From Mycobacterium triplex (GTDB taxonomy: Bacteria > Actinomycetota > Actinomycetes > Mycobacteriales > Mycobacteriaceae), in contig NZ_HG964446.1 of assembly GCF_000689255.1 (NCBI RefSeq), positions 1,937,191 to 2,001,190 of the forward strand: a DNA stretch of 64,000 nt, given 5' to 3'. The position numbers and the translations under genes are program-made. Shown piece after piece: positions 21,385-28,332 of this stretch. The notes under the pieces were generated by a model. It worked only from the letters and a program-made list of their open reading frames with translations, searched no databases and was not told the origin of the DNA. Within the stretch, counting starts at the first letter, position 1. The number at the start of each line of letters is the position of its first letter.

Positions 21385-22475
21385 CAGTGTTGTCCTAGAT
21401 CGTGGGCCAGTACTTCGGGTGACGGTGTCAGTCGCTTGCGGGTGTCGACGGCGATGACCTGCCAGTCGACGCGCGAATGCTCGTCGAATTTGCGGCGGGC
21501 ACGTTCGCGCGCTTTCTCCGCCGCGCCGTGGTGAACCCCTTGCGGCGCATGGGTAATCAGGCCCGGGGGCATCGGGATGCCGTAGAGCGAGCCGCCGTGG
21601 AAGAACGCGATTTCGTCGTAGTCGACGTTGCGGTGGTACCAGGGTGTGCGTTCGGTGCCGGGAACGCCCTCGGCGGGCTTGGGCAGAAAGTTCATCACGT
21701 AGACGCCGGTGGCCTGCATGAACAGATGCACCGTCGGCGGCAGGTGGACGCTGTCGGAGGTGATCACGTTGTAGTCGTCGATATTGAAGGTGAACGCGAA
21801 GTTGTCGCCGCGCCACCCTTCGACGTCGAGCGGATTGTGTTGGTAGATAAGGGTTGTCGGCCCGCCCTCGTGGACGAGCCGGACCTCGTACTCGTCGCGG
21901 CCGTCGTCCTCGATCGGCGCGGGCTCGGGGATCGTGGCCTGCGACGGGTCGAACGGGAAGTGCCGGCCCAGCGGGCCGGGCGGTGGCACCCGGAACTCGT
22001 CGGTGGCCTCGATCATCAACAGCGTGGTTTCGCGATCCGGCACCTGGCGCCAGGTGCATGCCTTGGGGAGGTAGACCCAGTCGCCCTCCCGGTAGCGCAG
22101 CGGACCGAACTCGGTCTCCAGCAGCCCGGTGCCCTGGTGGACGAACGACAGCAGATCGCCGTCGACGTGGCGGGCGAAGTGGGGCATCGGCTCGTGGCGA
22201 CGGCTGAGCAGAATGCGGCAGTCGTCGTTGCTGAACATCAGCAGCGGTCCGCCGTGGGCGTCGGTGGCGTCGCCGGGCTTGAGCTCGCTGGACAGCACGT
22301 CGACCGGGCGCAGCGGTCCCGACGACCGGTAGGCGGTGGGGTCGTGGCGGCGGTAGATGTTGGCCGTCCGTCCGGTGAAGCCGCCCCGGCCCAGCTCGTC
22401 GTCCTTGAGGCCGTCGAGATCGGCGTGCAGGCGATGCGGCGTCTTGCCTTTGCGCAGGTGAACGAAGGATTCCAT
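21384..22475 (-). CDS. homogentisate 1,2-dioxygenase-like cupin
   Basis: This 363-residue protein resembles homogentisate dioxygenase: NIYRRHDPTAYRSSGPL, DGDLLSFVHQGTGLLETEFG, REGDWVYLPKACTWR and the metal site TPWYHRNVDYDEIAFF, with the His and Glu of the iron-binding cupin. It is shorter than typical homogentisate dioxygenases, and no maleylacetoacetate isomerase or fumarylacetoacetase lies nearby, so the substrate may be another aromatic or enol compound. The ATG at 22475 follows GGGAG. It is the first gene of the ten-gene operon, so its leader carries the operon's control region. Confidence 0.8.
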   Translation of the reverse strand: MESFVHLRKGKTPHRLHADLDGLKDDELGRGGFTGRTANIYRRHDPTAYRSSGPLRPVDVLSSELKPGDATDAHGGPLLMFSNDDCRILLSRRHEPMPHFARHVDGDLLSFVHQGTGLLETEFGPLRYREGDWVYLPKACTWRQVPDRETTLLMIEATDEFRVPPPGPLGRHFPFDPSQATIPEPAPIEDDGRDEYEVRLVHEGGPTTLIYQHNPLDVEGWRGDNFAFTFNIDDYNVITSDSVHLPPTVHLFMQATGVYVMNFLPKPAEGVPGTERTPWYHRNVDYDEIAFFHGGSLYGIPMPPGLITHAPQGVHHGAAEKARERARRKFDEHSRVDWQVIAVDTRKRLTPSPEVLAHDLGQH

Positions 22476-22513
22476 GGTGACTCCCGAGTGGGGGTGGTCA
22501 GATCGCTAAAACT

Positions 22514-22531
22514 GAAAGTGACATTACTTTC
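22514..22531. promoter_or_regulatory. inverted repeat, probable TetR operator
   Basis: The sequence GAAAGT-N6-ACTTTC is a perfect six-base inverted repeat that overlaps a -10-like TAATGT and lies 39-56 bases upstream of the first operon ATG. That is the position expected for a repressor site. I infer that the TetR protein encoded in the same operon binds here. Confidence 0.5.
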
Positions 22532-22549
22532 TCTTTTGGGCGCGCACAA
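22521..22549 (-). promoter_or_regulatory. probable promoter of the catabolic operon
   Basis: On the minus strand TTGTGC (22544-22549) and TAATGT (22521-22526) are separated by exactly 17 bases, a good fit to a housekeeping sigma-factor promoter. The -35 hexamer lies inside the 12-bp tandem repeat and the -10 hexamer inside the inverted repeat. This places the start of transcription near 22513, about 38 bases before the ATG. Confidence 0.5.
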
Positions 22550-22621
22550 GGGCGCGCACAAGGCCGCGCGCAAGGGCGCGCACAAGGCCGCGCGCAAGGG
22601 CGCGCGCAAGGGCGCGCAGAC
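22538..22621. repeat. 12-bp GC-rich tandem repeat, about 6.8 copies
   Basis: Units of the form GGGCGCGCACAA or GGCCGCGCGCAA repeat head to tail six times, followed by a partial seventh. Each unit contains, on the minus strand, a TTGTGC or TTGCGC hexamer that could act as a -35 box. The array lies in the gap between the zinc-independent oxidoreductase gene and the operon start and ends at the promoter. The unit length is not that of a CRISPR repeat and there are no spacers. Confidence 0.85.
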
Positions 22622-22730
22622 AATCGCGGGCGGGCCGAGTCATCCGCGAGACTTAATCCATTGCGACCCGCTACGGCGTGTCTTCGCTGACGTTTTAGTG
22701 TCGCGAACAAAGCGCAGGCCGTGCCGGCGG

Positions 22731-23702
22731 CTAACCGCGGACGCGCAGGACGACTTTGCCTTTGGCGGTGCGATTCTCCATGGACGCGACGGCGGCGGCG
22801 GCCTGGTCCAGCGGGTAGACCTCCGGCTGCGGGGCCGCCAGCTGCCCCGAGGCGAGCAGCCGCTCGAGTCCGGCCCATTGCTCGTCCAGCGCGCCGGGAT
22901 GCGTCGCCGTCCAGGCGCCCCAACCCACGCCGACAACGTCAATGTTGTTGAGCAGCAGCCGGTTCACCTTCACGGTGGGTATTTCGCCGCCGGTGAACCC
23001 GACGACCAGTAGCCGTCCGCCCGGAACAAGCGAGCGCAGCGAATCGGTGAACCGGTCACCGCCGACCGGGTCGACGACCATGTCCACGCCGCGGCCGCTC
23101 GTCAATTCCTTGACCGCGTCCTTGAAGCCGTCGGCCAGCACCACGTCGGTCGCGCCGGCGGCGGTGGCGATCTGGGCCTTCTCCTCGGTGCTGACCACCG
23201 CGATGGTCCGCGACGCCCCGAGTGCCGGCGCCAGTCGCAGCGTCGAGGTGCCGATCCCGCCGGCAGCGCCGTGCACCAGCACGGTTTCGCCCTGGTGCAG
23301 GCGGCCGCGCACCGTCAGCGCGAAGTAAACCGTCAGGTCGTTGAACAGCAGGCCGGCGCCCGCCTCGAAGCTGACGTTGTCCGGCAGCTTGAACGCCCGG
23401 TCGGGGGAGAGCACCGCGACCTCGGCCATGCCGCCGGTCAGCATCGTCAGGCCGACGACCCGGTCGCCGGGACCCACGTGACAGCCGTCCGGTGCCGATC
23501 GAACGACGCCGGCGATCTCGGCGCCGAGCACGAACGGCGGGTCTGGCCGGTACTGGTAGAGGCCGCGGGTCAGCAGCGCGTCGGGGAAGGCGGCACCGGC
23601 AGCATGCACCTCGACGACGATCCCGTCGCCGGTGGGTTCGTCGACCTCGCCCACCTCGATCGCGTCCGGACCGTCTAGCCGTGTAACCCGTGCTGCGCGC
23701 AT
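22731..23702 (-). CDS. fadB4: zinc-independent quinone oxidoreductase-type MDR protein (FadB4-like)
   Basis: This 323-residue medium-chain dehydrogenase/reductase lacks the zinc cysteines and has the NADPH-binding segment GETVLVHGAAGGIGTSTLR. GLYQYRPDPPFVLGAEIAGVV marks the catalytic domain. The length and neighbourhood (near FadE23/24) match M. tuberculosis FadB4 (Rv3141), which is named for beta-oxidation but is a quinone-oxidoreductase-like enzyme. The ATG at 23702 was chosen over an upstream frame start. It lies 22 bases downstream of the acrylyl-CoA-reductase-like gene, and the two are probably cotranscribed. Confidence 0.85.
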   Translation of the reverse strand: MRAARVTRLDGPDAIEVGEVDEPTGDGIVVEVHAAGAAFPDALLTRGLYQYRPDPPFVLGAEIAGVVRSAPDGCHVGPGDRVVGLTMLTGGMAEVAVLSPDRAFKLPDNVSFEAGAGLLFNDLTVYFALTVRGRLHQGETVLVHGAAGGIGTSTLRLAPALGASRTIAVVSTEEKAQIATAAGATDVVLADGFKDAVKELTSGRGVDMVVDPVGGDRFTDSLRSLVPGGRLLVVGFTGGEIPTVKVNRLLLNNIDVVGVGWGAWTATHPGALDEQWAGLERLLASGQLAAPQPEVYPLDQAAAAVASMENRTAKGKVVLRVRG

Positions 23703-23724
23703 GGTCGACGAGCCTACTGCCACC

Positions 23725-24723
23725 TCAGAATCCGCCGGCGACACGTACCACCGCACGGCCCGAGTAGCTACCCGCGCGCAGTTGATCCAATACCCCGACG
23801 ACGTCTTTGACGTCGACGTCGTTGCTGACCGCGTCCAGGTGTCGCGGCTTGAGCGAGTTGCCCAGCAGCGCCCACAGCTCGCGGCGGCGGGCGATCGCCA
23901 TCAGCACCGAGTCCATGCCGAGCAGCGAGACCCCGCGCAGGATGAACGGCATCACGGTGGTGTGCAGCGCGGGCCCGCCGGTGAGGCCGCTGGCGGCGAC
24001 CGCGCCGCCGTAGTCGACGGTGCTGAGCACATCGGCCAGCGTCGCGCCTCCGACGCAGTCCACCGCGCCCGCCCAGCGCGCCTTGGCCAGCGGTCGCGGC
24101 TTGGCATCCGGATCGGCGGGCAGCCGGCCGATAACCTCTGCGGCACCAAGATCTTTCAGCATTCCTGCGGCCGATTGTTTACCGCTGGAGGCGACCACCT
24201 GGTAGCCGGCGGCCGCCAGCAAGTCGACGCTGACCGAGCCGACACCGCCGGAAGCCCCGGTGACGACGACGGGCCCGGCATCGGGTGTGATGCCCCAATC
24301 GATCAGCGCCTGCACACTCATCGCGGCGGTGAAGCCGGCGGTGCCGATGGCCGCACCCTCGTGCGGGCTAAGCGCGCCGAGTGCCACCACCTGATCGGCG
24401 GGCAGCCGCGCGTACTCGGCGTAGCCGCCGTGGTGGCCGGTGCCGATCTGATACCCGTGGGCCAGCACCTGGTCGCCGACGCTGAATTCCGGTGACTGCG
24501 ACTCGACGACTTCGCCGGTGAGGTCGATGCCGGGCACGATGGGGTAGTCGCGCACCACGCCGCCCTTGGGCGTCAGCGCCAGTGCGTCCTTGTAGTTGAC
24601 GCTGGAAAACAGCACCCGGATCGTCACGTCACCGGGCGGTAGGTCTGATGGGCCGAGCGTTTCGACCGACGCGGTGATCCGGTCACCATCTTGGCGCGCC
24701 ACCAGCGCCTGAAAACTGTCCAT
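23725..24723 (-). CDS. acrylyl-CoA reductase-like MDR oxidoreductase (YhdH/AcuI type)
   Basis: This 332-residue MDR protein has the YhdH/AcuI signature: LFSSVNYKDALALTPKGGVVR, YPIVPGIDLTGEV and the Rossmann segment VVVTGASGGVGSVSVDLLAA. AcuI enzymes reduce acrylyl-CoA to propionyl-CoA using NADPH; relatives reduce other enoyl-CoAs. The ATG at 24723 has its AGGAG site at 24729-24733, and the IS110 transposase stop lies at 24738, so the insertion has replaced everything upstream of the ribosome-binding site, including the original promoter. Confidence 0.85.
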   Translation of the reverse strand: MDSFQALVARQDGDRITASVETLGPSDLPPGDVTIRVLFSSVNYKDALALTPKGGVVRDYPIVPGIDLTGEVVESQSPEFSVGDQVLAHGYQIGTGHHGGYAEYARLPADQVVALGALSPHEGAAIGTAGFTAAMSVQALIDWGITPDAGPVVVTGASGGVGSVSVDLLAAAGYQVVASSGKQSAAGMLKDLGAAEVIGRLPADPDAKPRPLAKARWAGAVDCVGGATLADVLSTVDYGGAVAASGLTGGPALHTTVMPFILRGVSLLGMDSVLMAIARRRELWALLGNSLKPRHLDAVSNDVDVKDVVGVLDQLRAGSYSGRAVVRVAGGF

Positions 24724-24737
24724 GAGTTTCTCCTATG

Positions 24738-25791
24738 TCAAGCCGCTGCCGGTTGGCAAGGCTGATTGCGGGTTTGGTCGTCGGTGTGGAGGTGGTGGAA
24801 CACCACGCGGGCCAGGCGGCGTTTGAGGCAGCGCAGGGCCTCGGTGCTGGAATCTCCGTCGGTCAGTCGCTTGCGGTAGTAGGCCTGGCCGAGTCCGTCG
24901 ATGCGAATCTGGGTGACCGCGATGCGATGTAGCGCGGCATTGAGTTGCCGGTTGCCCGAGCGGGTCATGCGCACCCGACCGGCGGTGTTTCCCGACCACA
25001 CTGGGATCGGTGCCACGCCGCTATGGCGGGCGAAGGCTGGCCTCGCTCTTGAATCGGGTTACGCCGGCGGTTTCGCCGACCAGTTTGGCTGCGGTCAGCT
25101 CGCCGCAGCCGGGCATCGCCAACAGTGCCGGAGCGATCGCACGGACGCGTTCGCCGATGCGTTTGGTCAAGGCATTGATGGCTTCGGTGAGTCGGGTGAC
25201 GTCGGCCAGCTCATCACGAGCCAATTCGGCCACCAAGCCGGGCACGGTGTCCAACCACGCCCGCAGCACGTCGCGGTGCTTAGCCAGATCCAACGAAGCG
25301 GCCTTGGGTGCATGGGAAGGATCGAGTTCGTGAACTCGCCACAACAGCCGGTTGATCGTCGAGGTTCTCTGTGCCACAAGATCTTCACGCCGATCCACCA
25401 ACAATTTCAATTCCCGCGATGTCTCGTCATGAGAGGCCACCGGCAAATCCGGTTCACGTAAGAACGCCCGCGCCACCGCCAACGCGTCGATCGGATCGGA
25501 CTTACCCCGGGTCCGCGCCGACTTACGGGTCAGCGCCATCAACTTCGGTGGTACCCGCACCACCTTCTGACCGGTAGTCAACAGGTCGCGCTCCAAACGA
25601 GCAGACAGGTGCCGACAATCCTCGATCGCCCAGACCAGCTCCACACCGAACTGATCGCGGGCCCACCGCACCACCTGGCGATGACCTGAAGTCGTGGCTG
25701 CAACGACCTTCTCGCCGAGCTTTCGGCCAACCTCGTCCACGGCGACAAACGTGTGGGTGCGCTTGTGGACATCGGCTCCAACAACAACCAT
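24738..25791 (-). pseudogene. IS110-family transposase, frameshifted
   Basis: The N-terminal frame starts at ATG 25791 (MVVVGADVHKRTHTFVAVDE) and carries the DEDD nuclease residues: Asp in GADVHK, Glu in AIEDCRHL, and Asp residues in KSDPIDALAVARA. It stops at 25021 after FKSEASLRPP. The next frame continues APIPVWSGNTAG and RMTRSGNRQLNAALH, which carries the serine of the C-terminal domain, and stops at 24738. The span is 351 codons plus one base, and deleting one C of the CC at 25035-25036 restores SFARHSGVAPIPVW. The copy is therefore disabled by a single-base insertion unless this is a sequencing error. Confidence 0.85.
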
Positions 25792-26030
25792 GGAGGTTGC
25801 CTCCTTCACTGTGAGGTGACGGTTGGGCCGGTCGGCGGACACATCTCAGTCGGGGGCGGTGCCACGCTCCTATCAAGTCACGCCGGCCGGTCCTTCACAC
25901 CTGATGCCGACAAAACCCATGAACGCCAACCCGAGGGCGGCAGCGACGCTACGAGCCAGACACCAGGTGATCAGGATCCAACCACCGCTCTACGCGGCAA
26001 CCTCACCCTGACACTGACCCGACGTTAGCG
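25792..26030 (-). other. IS110 non-coding end, candidate bridge RNA region
   Basis: This stretch upstream of the transposase start contains no gene. In IS110 elements the non-coding end between the element boundary and the transposase encodes the bridge RNA that pairs with target and donor DNA, so this is where it should lie. I cannot fold the RNA reliably by eye and no guide loops are assigned. Confidence 0.35.
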
Positions 26031-26039
26031 CTGGCTTTC

Positions 26040-26075
26040 GCTTGGTCGCTTTTCGGTAACCCGTATAGGCTTTGG
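26040..26075 (+). pseudogene. fragment resembling the start of an aldo/keto reductase gene
   Basis: Thirty of 36 bases match 29845-29880, the 5' part of the aldo/keto reductase gene downstream. The fragment would read LGRFSVTRIGFG against LGRYSVARVGFG in the intact gene, and most differences are at codon third positions or conservative. Similarity stops at both ends. It lies 40 bases before the histidine kinase ATG. It also contains TTGGTC and TATAGG at a 16-base spacing and may serve as promoter. Confidence 0.45.
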
Positions 26076-26115
26076 CGAGTCCCCACCCGAGTCGGGCCGC
26101 TGCGGAGATCTAAGG

Positions 26116-27381
26116 ATGGCAGTGCAGCCGTCACACGTGTCAGAGTCCGCGATCAGTCGCGAAGCCCCCGGCAACGGGATCACCGAGACCACCAACACGG
26201 AGCTGGACGCAGTTTTCCGCATCCACCGGTGGCGCTCCTTGCGGGTCGCGTCGGTGCAGCGGTTGGTCGTCGTCTTCATCATGATCGGGGCGGTCCTGGT
26301 CCACACGGATTACCGGGCCCCCAGATGGGCTCCGGACGACGCGGTGGTCGTGGTGTACGCGCTCATCGCATTGGGCGTCGTCATCCTCGTGTATTCGCCC
26401 GCGCGTCGAGTGATGGTCCCCGACCGTGCCTTGTTCATTCTGGCGATGGTCGACGTGGTGGCGATCGTCGGTTTCAAACTCTTGTCGCCAGGCGGGCACA
26501 TCCCACTGCTGTTGATGGTGCTGGTGCCGCGCATGGTTGCCCTGGATCTGTCCGGACGGCGCGCCACCGTCGGCCTGAGCTGCGCGTTCGTCGCGTTCAC
26601 CGCGTCGATCCTGCAAGACCCCGTCATCCCACGCCAACTGGGTTGGCCCAAGACCTTGCTACTCGTGCTGATCTATGGATTCCTATGCGGCACAGCCTTG
26701 TTCGCAGTCATTTTTCGGCAGCGCTATGTCAACGAGATAGCAAGAATCACCGCGTCACGAGATGCGTTGCTCGCCGAGACGATGACCGCTTCGGAGCGCG
26801 AACGGCGAGAAATTTCCGAAGCCATCCATGACGGGCCTTTGCAGGATGTGCTCGCGGCCCGACGCGACGTGGTGGACTTCGCCAAGAAGTCACCCGCCGA
26901 GCCGCTGCAGCGGGCCGTCGCCAGCCTCGACGACGCCTCCCGGCGACTGCGGGAGGCGACCTTCGAGCTGCATCCGGCAGTACTCGAGCAAGTCGGCTTG
27001 GGTGCCGCGGTCGAGAAGCTGGCCGCCTTCACCGCGGAACGCGCGGGCATCACGATCACCACCGACGTTGATCACTCGGGCCGCAACGCCATCGATCCGA
27101 TGGTGTTCGGAGTGGTTCGCGAGTTGTTGTCCAACGTGGTCCGCCATTCCGAAGCGACTGAGGCGTCGGTGAAGCTCAAGGTCCGCGATGGAACATGTCG
27201 TCTCGATGTGACCGACGACGGCATCGGGGTCACTGCTGACGCGATGATGCGCCGCCTCGCCGAAGGGCACATCGGTCTGGCCTCGCAGCGGGCCCGGGTG
27301 GAAGCCGCCGGCGGCAGCTTGACAATCCTCGACGTTCCCACGGGGGCACATATATCCGTGGAATGGCCGCTGCAGAGCTGA
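26116..27381 (+). CDS. membrane sensor histidine kinase, NarL-partner type
   Basis: This 421-residue kinase has about six membrane helices between residues 48 and 202 and no obvious extracellular sensor domain. A HisKA_3-type dimerisation domain follows, with His238 in REISEAIHDGPLQDVLAARR. The ATP-binding domain has the N box VVRELLSNVVRHSEA and the G boxes DDGIGV and GHIGLASQRA. It is convergent with the NarL-family regulator (two bases apart), which is its obvious partner. The ATG at 26116 has GGAG nine bases upstream. Confidence 0.9.
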   Translation: MAVQPSHVSESAISREAPGNGITETTNTELDAVFRIHRWRSLRVASVQRLVVVFIMIGAVLVHTDYRAPRWAPDDAVVVVYALIALGVVILVYSPARRVMVPDRALFILAMVDVVAIVGFKLLSPGGHIPLLLMVLVPRMVALDLSGRRATVGLSCAFVAFTASILQDPVIPRQLGWPKTLLLVLIYGFLCGTALFAVIFRQRYVNEIARITASRDALLAETMTASERERREISEAIHDGPLQDVLAARRDVVDFAKKSPAEPLQRAVASLDDASRRLREATFELHPAVLEQVGLGAAVEKLAAFTAERAGITITTDVDHSGRNAIDPMVFGVVRELLSNVVRHSEATEASVKLKVRDGTCRLDVTDDGIGVTADAMMRRLAEGHIGLASQRARVEAAGGSLTILDVPTGAHISVEWPLQS

Positions 27382-27383
27382 GG

Positions 27384-28031
27384 TCACTCCAGCAGCCGAC
27401 GCCGCATCGCCTCGGCGACGGCCGCGCCCCGGTCGGACACACCGAGCTTCTCGTACAGGTTCTGCACATGCGATTTGATTGTGCTGGGCGCCACGAAAAG
27501 CCGTGCCGCGATCTGAGGTACCGACAGGCCCTCGGCGATCATCCGGACGACCTCGAGCTCGCGCGGTGTCAACAACGCCGCCTCGCCGCGGGCTCGAAGT
27601 TTCACCTCGCCCGCCAGCGCCCCGGCCAACTGCGTCGGCAGATACGTCGCACCCTTCTCGCACTTGAGCACGGCGGCCACGATCTCGTCGCTGTCGGAGT
27701 CTTTCGTCAAATAGCCCGCGGCGCCTTCGGCAAGCGCCTGGTAGATCACAGCACTGTCCTCGAAAGCGCTGAGTAACACGACACAGGTGTCCAAACCGTC
27801 CCGCACCACCGCTCGGACCACGTCGAGCCCGTTGAGCTCGGGCATTTTGTAATCGATCAAAGCCACCCTGGGCCGTAGCTCGCGGATCGCCGTCAGCGCG
27901 GCCCTACCATCGGCCACTTCACCGATCACCTCGATCCGCCCGCTGGACTTCAGGGCGCGCACGACGCCTTCGCGAGTTACCGGGTGATCGTCGGCGACGA
28001 CGACCTTGACACGTTCTGACTGGGACGACAT
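27384..28031 (-). CDS. NarL/LuxR-family response regulator
   Basis: This 215-residue regulator has a receiver domain with the acidic pair Asp14-Asp15 (VVADDHPVTREG), phospho-acceptor Asp60 (ALIDYKMPELNG) and Lys in GYLTKDSDSDE. The LuxR-type helix-turn-helix follows: LLTPRELEVVRMIAEGLSVP and STIKSHVQNLYEKLGVSDRG. The ATG at 28031 was chosen because the upstream extension is not conserved-looking. It is convergent with the histidine kinase and divergent from the EspB-like gene, with a palindrome between them. Confidence 0.92.
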   Translation of the reverse strand: MSSQSERVKVVVADDHPVTREGVVRALKSSGRIEVIGEVADGRAALTAIRELRPRVALIDYKMPELNGLDVVRAVVRDGLDTCVVLLSAFEDSAVIYQALAEGAAGYLTKDSDSDEIVAAVLKCEKGATYLPTQLAGALAGEVKLRARGEAALLTPRELEVVRMIAEGLSVPQIAARLFVAPSTIKSHVQNLYEKLGVSDRGAAVAEAMRRRLLE

Positions 28032-28183
28032 CGGTTGCGCTCCCCAGGCCGTTGGGTATCTCGGGCGCGCCCGTCCCGCGACCGGCGCCGTCCCATTCTC
28101 CCTTGGCCGAATCGGCCCGGAGGGCGTTTGCGCCAACCACACCGGCATCGCTTCGGGCCGGGCCGTCGGGCACCAGCGTCCTT

Positions 28184-28201
28184 CTCCCCCTATTGGGGGA
28201 G
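28184..28201. promoter_or_regulatory. palindrome between response regulator and EspB-like gene
   Basis: CTCCCCC-TATT-GGGGGAG is a perfect seven-base inverted repeat with a four-base centre. It lies 153 bases upstream of the regulator ATG and 132 bases upstream of the espB-like ATG. NarL-type dimers bind such inverted repeats, so it may be the site through which the neighbouring regulator acts on one or both genes. Confidence 0.45.
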
Positions 28202-28332
28202 GGCACCTCATCCACCGAACCCGACGTTTGCGCGAGAGACCTCGCCCGGTCGCGCCGGAATAGTCATAGGTGATCACGGCGAAGAAGCCGAAACGCCAAT
28301 TCCAAAGACTCGCGCAGGGGAGATGATCCGCC

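Larger units (their letters stand above)
24735..26030 (-). mobile_element. IS110-family insertion element (ends approximate)
   Basis: The element comprises a frameshifted IS110-type transposase and a 240-base untranslated stretch upstream of it. IS110 elements lack terminal inverted repeats, so the ends cannot be read directly: the right end must lie close to the transposase stop because the ribosome-binding site of the next gene begins at 24729, and the left end lies before the aldo/keto-reductase-like fragment at 26040. No other copy exists in this window for comparison. Confidence 0.65.

Noticed and set aside
22538..22621. Possible CRISPR array
   Set aside because: The units are 12 bases, contiguous and without unique spacers, and no cas gene is near.
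21477..23012. Plus-strand frame containing AHKGAHKAARKGA repeats, resembling a histone-like tail
   Set aside because: It is antisense to the HGD-like gene at one end and to fadB4 at the other, has no ribosome-binding site, and the peptide repeat simply follows from the 12-bp DNA repeat.
24738..25791. Programmed frameshifting to make a full IS110 transposase
   Set aside because: IS110 enzymes are normally made from one frame and no slippery heptamer is visible at the shift; a mutation or sequencing error is simpler.
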